DNA of 64,000 nucleotides. It comes from Megascapheus bottae (taxonomy: Eukaryota > Chordata > Mammalia > Rodentia > Geomyidae). Below the pieces are notes generated by a model, which was not told where the DNA came from, did not search any database, and saw only the letters and a list, made by a program, of their open reading frames with translations. Of the stretch, positions 63,268-64,000 are shown piece after piece; the stretch's first letter is position 1, and the number at the start of each line of letters is the position of its first letter. The DNA lies in contig JANJXV010000024.1 in NCBI GenBank assembly GCA_024803745.1, forward strand, positions 18,423,927 through 18,487,926. The letters are read 5' to 3'. The translations under genes and the position numbers were made by a program.

Positions 63268-63456
63268 GAGTCAGCCACTGGGCTCATTCCTGTAATCCTA
63301 GCTACTCAGGAGGCTGAGATCTGGGGATCGCAGTTCAAAGACAGCCTGGGCACTAAAAGTCTACGAGACTCATTTCCAATTAACCACCAGAAAAGCTGAA
63401 GAGCTGTGGGGCAGTGGCCAGGCCCAGAGGTCAAGCTCCATGACCAAAAAAAAGGA
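63268..63456 (+). repeat. B1-headed composite SINE with internal deletion
   Basis: A clean head (gctactcaggaggctgagat), but the tRNA-like tail lacks its A-box part: ccagaaaagctgaagagctg joins the end directly. Poly-A tail present. Confidence 0.88.
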
Positions 63457-64000
63457 ACAACAAAATGTTTCAGTCTAATTAGAAGGCCAGTGGGGGTATA
63501 CATAGTAAGGACCTGCATATGTAGAACTACAATGCCCTTCTAGCAAACTGCACTAACATCCCAAGGTCACTGTGAAACAACATACTCTGATGGCCAATAG
63601 AGAGGCAATTGAGAAATGTACAGATGTTTCCCTCTTCATTACCAGCTAACTTGACTCATCAAGTTCTATTAATAAATATCTTATGCACAAGAGAAAAGCA
63701 TCTGACTTTTTTCATTCCACTGAATTCTTCTGGTTTTAAGAATCATCTCCCTAGTTCTGCTCTTTCCTGAAGGAAATAGCTACCGATCAACTAAGACATT
63801 CCCACAAAAGAACAGGTTACAGAGTAAATCCTCTATTAGATATCATGATTTAAGCCAAAATCGGAACAATTAAAACAATATGAAGTGTATGTAAACAAAA
63901 GAAAAGTAAACCCCAGAAATCCAGATAAAGAAAGATAGCATGTTTTGTAGACCAGTAAGGAAATGAATGCTAATGTGAAGTTAAATGAGCATGTGATCTA
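63457..64000. other. DGKI intron sequence to window edge
   Basis: No feature recognised. Confidence 0.4.

Larger units (their letters stand above)
25711..64000 (-). other. DGKI: DGKI gene, 3' portion (partial, runs off the right edge)
   Basis: Five minus-strand exons with GT-AG junctions and continuous phase encode the ankyrin-repeat C-terminus of a type IV diacylglycerol kinase. This enzyme class phosphorylates diacylglycerol to phosphatidic acid and so ends DAG signalling. The reading GETALHKAACQ...[14 protein letters not shown] fits my memory of DGK iota and not DGK zeta, whose last ankyrin repeats differ although it shares the ETAV tail. Introns are about 3.8, 12.3, 1.6 and 2.7 kb. The zinc-finger, catalytic and accessory domains lie upstream, outside the window. 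The span given starts at the stop codon because the 3' UTR end cannot be fixed. Confidence 0.93.

Noticed and set aside
46432..64000. Further DGKI coding exons upstream of the 38-nt exon
   Set aside because: I looked for the sequence coding for the segment before ILQAVIAGDLMK and for other splice-bounded conserved frames and found none. Very short exons could still be missed.

Overview
This is mammalian nuclear DNA, almost certainly rodent. It is AT-rich, sparse in coding sequence and filled with retroposons. Besides LINE-1 fragments and ID-type tRNA-derived SINEs, about forty-five copies belong to two composite SINE families: a dimeric ID-like element, and an element with a 7SL/B1-like head and a tRNA-like tail. 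Dimeric ID-like SINEs of this sort are known from Geomyoidea (pocket mice, kangaroo rats, gophers). A heteromyid or related castorimorph rodent is therefore my best guess, as inference only; no species can be named from the sequence alone.

The only protein-coding gene I can support is the 3' end of DGKI (diacylglycerol kinase iota) on the minus strand. Five exons can be read with intact splice sites and continuous phase, in transcript order 46432-46395, 42625-42505, 30238-30202, 28611-28512 and 25827-25711. They encode the C-terminal ankyrin repeats and end in the PDZ-binding tail ETAV followed by TGA. The kinase domain and the rest of the gene must lie beyond the right edge. Everything from about 46.4 to 64 kb is therefore read as one large DGKI intron, and the sequence left of 25.7 kb is 3' UTR followed by intergenic DNA.

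Layout: 1-25.7 kb holds SINEs, several very short LINE-1 3' ends, an old LINE-1 ORF2 fragment (11.6-12.1 kb) and microsatellites; 25.7-46.4 kb is the exon-bearing part of DGKI, whose 12.3-kb intron contains a LINE-1/SINE compound insertion; 46.4-64 kb is upstream intron.

The most unusual structure is a 2.3-kb inverted repeat at 55286-57585. Its outer arms of about 760 bp are nearly identical, its inner arms are clearly diverged, and its centre is unpaired. I found no prokaryotic-style system, CRISPR array, rRNA, genuine tRNA or other new multi-gene system.
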